Positions 62,433 to 64,000 of a stretch of 64,000 nucleotides of DNA are shown piece by piece (positions within the stretch are counted from its first letter, which is position 1; the number at the start of each line of letters is the position of its first letter). Position numbers and translations under genes: made by a program. This stretch comes from Tolumonas lignilytica (GTDB taxonomy: Bacteria; Pseudomonadota; Gammaproteobacteria; Enterobacterales; Aeromonadaceae), in NCBI RefSeq assembly GCF_000527035.1, contig NZ_AZUK01000001.1:1426001-1490000 (forward strand). The letters are read 5' to 3'. The notes beneath the pieces are model-generated. The model was not told the DNA's origin. It did no database searches and saw only the letters and a list, made by a program, of their open reading frames with translations.

Positions 62433-64000
62433 TCAACCGGATACACCGGCCTTTGACTGCGGAAGGTCCCGACAAACCGCGGCAGGCCAGTGTATCGCCA
62501 TCAGTGCATCGATCGGCTCACCTTTTGCGTACAGCCAACCCTGATGCCGCCAAACCCCATGCCGAATCAGCCAGGCCGCCTGCTCAATGGTTTCTACTCC
62601 TTCAGCCACAATATCGATATCCATGTTCTGCGATAACTGAATAATGGCTTCCAGCACGGGCGCATTCACCGCACTGGTACCAATCGAAGCAACAAAGGAT
62701 TGGTCGATCTTCAGCAGTGTGACCGGTAATGACTGCAGATAACCCAAACTGGAATAGCCGGTGCCAAAATCATCAATACCAATCGCGATTTGTTGTTGCC
62801 GTAATTGCTGTAAGGTCGCCACGATCGCCGGATTATTGTGCTCCATAATTTCCGATTCGGTAATTTCGACATTCAACCCGGGTAAATGCGTTTTATATTC
62901 CAGTAGCTGACGAATAAACATCGACGAACCCAGATGTTGTGCACCAATGTTTAACGAAATATAAAGCTGAGGATGCTGCGCCAATATGGGTTGCAGCTCT
63001 CTCGCCACATTTTCCAGTTGTTGCGAGGTTAATAAGACTATTACTCCGGTACTCTCGGCCATCGGAATGAATTCTGCCGGATTGATCAAACCAGCCACCG
63101 GGTGCTGCCAGCGCAGTAATACTTCGACCCCCAACAAGGTGCCGCTACGAGCATCCACGATCGGCTGGTAGACATTAAAAAACTGCCTCTGGCGGATCGC
63201 CGTCAGCAACTGACGTTTTGGATCACTGATTTTCTGACGTAAAAAGGCAAAAAACAGCGTCAGCAAACCCAACAGAAAGATCGCCAGTAACCACCACTGC
63301 CATCCCGGCAGATAAATTCCCCGGTATAGTTGCGCTGTTTCTACGCTGGTCATCAACACCAGTTGCGGTAACGAGTGTAAGGGTCGGGCATACCAATACT
63401 GATCCCGCAGATTATCTCCGAGACCTTCCAGCATCTGCCGATCAACCAGCGGAAACAATGGCTTCGACAGATGCACAGGTAAGGAGTAGTCACCATTCAA
63501 TACCAGCGGAACACCGCTTTGCGCGTCAATCAGCCCCAGAAAAACCGGTTTTAATGCCAGACTGAGCATGAGGTCACGCAGCGATTGCGACGGCAGAAAG
63601 GCATCATTCTCATAGCCATCCCGCCCGCGGCGGCCAATCTGCAACCCCATCTGATTCATAAACGTATCGGATACCGGCCCCCGCACCACAATACGCTGAG
63701 CCGACCTATTGACTGGGATCTGCCCCAGCAAGAAGGAGGTTTGCCAACTAGAACACACCAGCATGCCCTTAGGGTCAAACAGTGAAAATTCGCTAATTAA
63801 CGAAAGGCCGGCATGATAAGCATAAAATTTGCGGAGCACGTAGACAGAACAGTTTCGCGGTATCGACTCCATTTCGATCAAGGCCGCATCGATGTTGACG
63901 ATCGACTGTTCAAAATACCGGGCTAATTGATCCACCTGGAGTCGCACTTCGTTCTGCCGCTGTATTTTGGCATCCAGCAACATGGCGGGATAACCAAAAC
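62433..64000 (-). CDS. EAL-domain phosphodiesterase with CSS-type sensor, 5' end missing
   Basis: C-terminal part of a c-di-GMP phosphodiesterase, 522 residues visible. The frame is open to the right edge upstream of the first ATG (63983), so the start and probably an N-terminal helix lie outside. The periplasmic segment with PRNCSVYVL and LVCSSWQTS matches the CSS-motif redox sensor of E. coli Pde proteins. A membrane helix follows at about residue 230 (WWLLAIFLLGLLTLFFAFL), then the EAL domain: EVLLRWQHP (EVL for EAL), NVEITESEIM, GIDDFGTGYSSLGYLQ, KIDQSFV and AEGVETIEQA. The core residues look intact, so an active PDE is likely. Convergent with yfcG. Confidence 0.88.
   Translation of the reverse strand, partial: FGYPAMLLDAKIQRQNEVRLQVDQLARYFEQSIVNIDAALIEMESIPRNCSVYVLRKFYAYHAGLSLISEFSLFDPKGMLVCSSWQTSFLLGQIPVNRSAQRIVVRGPVSDTFMNQMGLQIGRRGRDGYENDAFLPSQSLRDLMLSLALKPVFLGLIDAQSGVPLVLNGDYSLPVHLSKPLFPLVDRQMLEGLGDNLRDQYWYARPLHSLPQLVLMTSVETAQLYRGIYLPGWQWWLLAIFLLGLLTLFFAFLRQKISDPKRQLLTAIRQRQFFNVYQPIVDARSGTLLGVEVLLRWQHPVAGLINPAEFIPMAESTGVIVLLTSQQLENVARELQPILAQHPQLYISLNIGAQHLGSSMFIRQLLEYKTHLPGLNVEITESEIMEHNNPAIVATLQQLRQQQIAIGIDDFGTGYSSLGYLQSLPVTLLKIDQSFVASIGTSAVNAPVLEAIIQLSQNMDIDIVAEGVETIEQAAWLIRHGVWRHQGWLYAKGEPIDALMAIHWPAAVCRDLPQSKAGVSG

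Overview
The window looks like a chromosome segment of a facultatively anaerobic gammaproteobacterium. The best guess is Aeromonadales, possibly Tolumonas or a relative. The basis is my recollection of protein similarity, the roughly 50% GC, and enterobacterial-type srl, thi and dcu gene sets beside Vibrio/Aeromonas-like c-di-GMP genes. No rRNA, tRNA, IS element or CRISPR array was seen.

Layout. 1-5.3 kb: the 3' end of a sulfotransferase gene, then a complete sorbitol (glucitol) operon srlA-E-B-D-M-R on the minus strand, with repeated TTTTCA-N3-TGAAAA palindromes as candidate SrlR operators and a terminator inside the operon. 5.3-22.4 kb: mostly housekeeping genes: recG, an AsmA-like protein, a spermidine-synthase-like protein, dtd, an MFS exporter divergent from a LysR regulator, yigB, a DMT transporter, a lipoprotein, ddl, a double-PilZ protein and uvrA. 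22.4-28.3 kb: ssb, then a levansucrase/levanase pair (lsdA-lsdB) behind a clear class I c-di-GMP riboswitch, then mltB. 28.4-31.2 kb: a split Aer-like receptor (PAS protein plus MCP with a CZB domain) and a DUF2750 protein.

31.4-51 kb is the most unusual region. Two transcription units encode a periplasmic adaptor, a GAF-like/HlyD membrane protein, an M50 metalloprotease fused to an adaptor domain (with a PqqD-like N-terminus), a 3990-residue LEPR-XLL/DUF4347 protein with 19 tandem 102-residue Ig-like repeats, and a TolC-like lipoprotein. Between them lie two divergent genes for signal-peptide-bearing tail-collar proteins. Together they look like a dedicated export route for a giant surface protein with no ABC ATPase encoded locally.

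51-64 kb: a TPP-riboswitch-controlled thiM-thiE-thiD operon with a visible SD-sequestering element, a CHASE4-like/GGDEF/EAL protein, a malate or citrate fermentation locus (2HCT symporter, malic enzyme, DcuS/DcuR-type two-component system), a YfcG-type GST, and an EAL protein cut by the right edge.

How it fits together. c-di-GMP recurs: two turnover enzymes, a double-PilZ protein and a c-di-GMP riboswitch that gates levan synthesis, in the same 64 kb as a giant adhesin-like protein. This suggests a biofilm-matrix theme, though only the riboswitch-levansucrase link is directly visible in the DNA.
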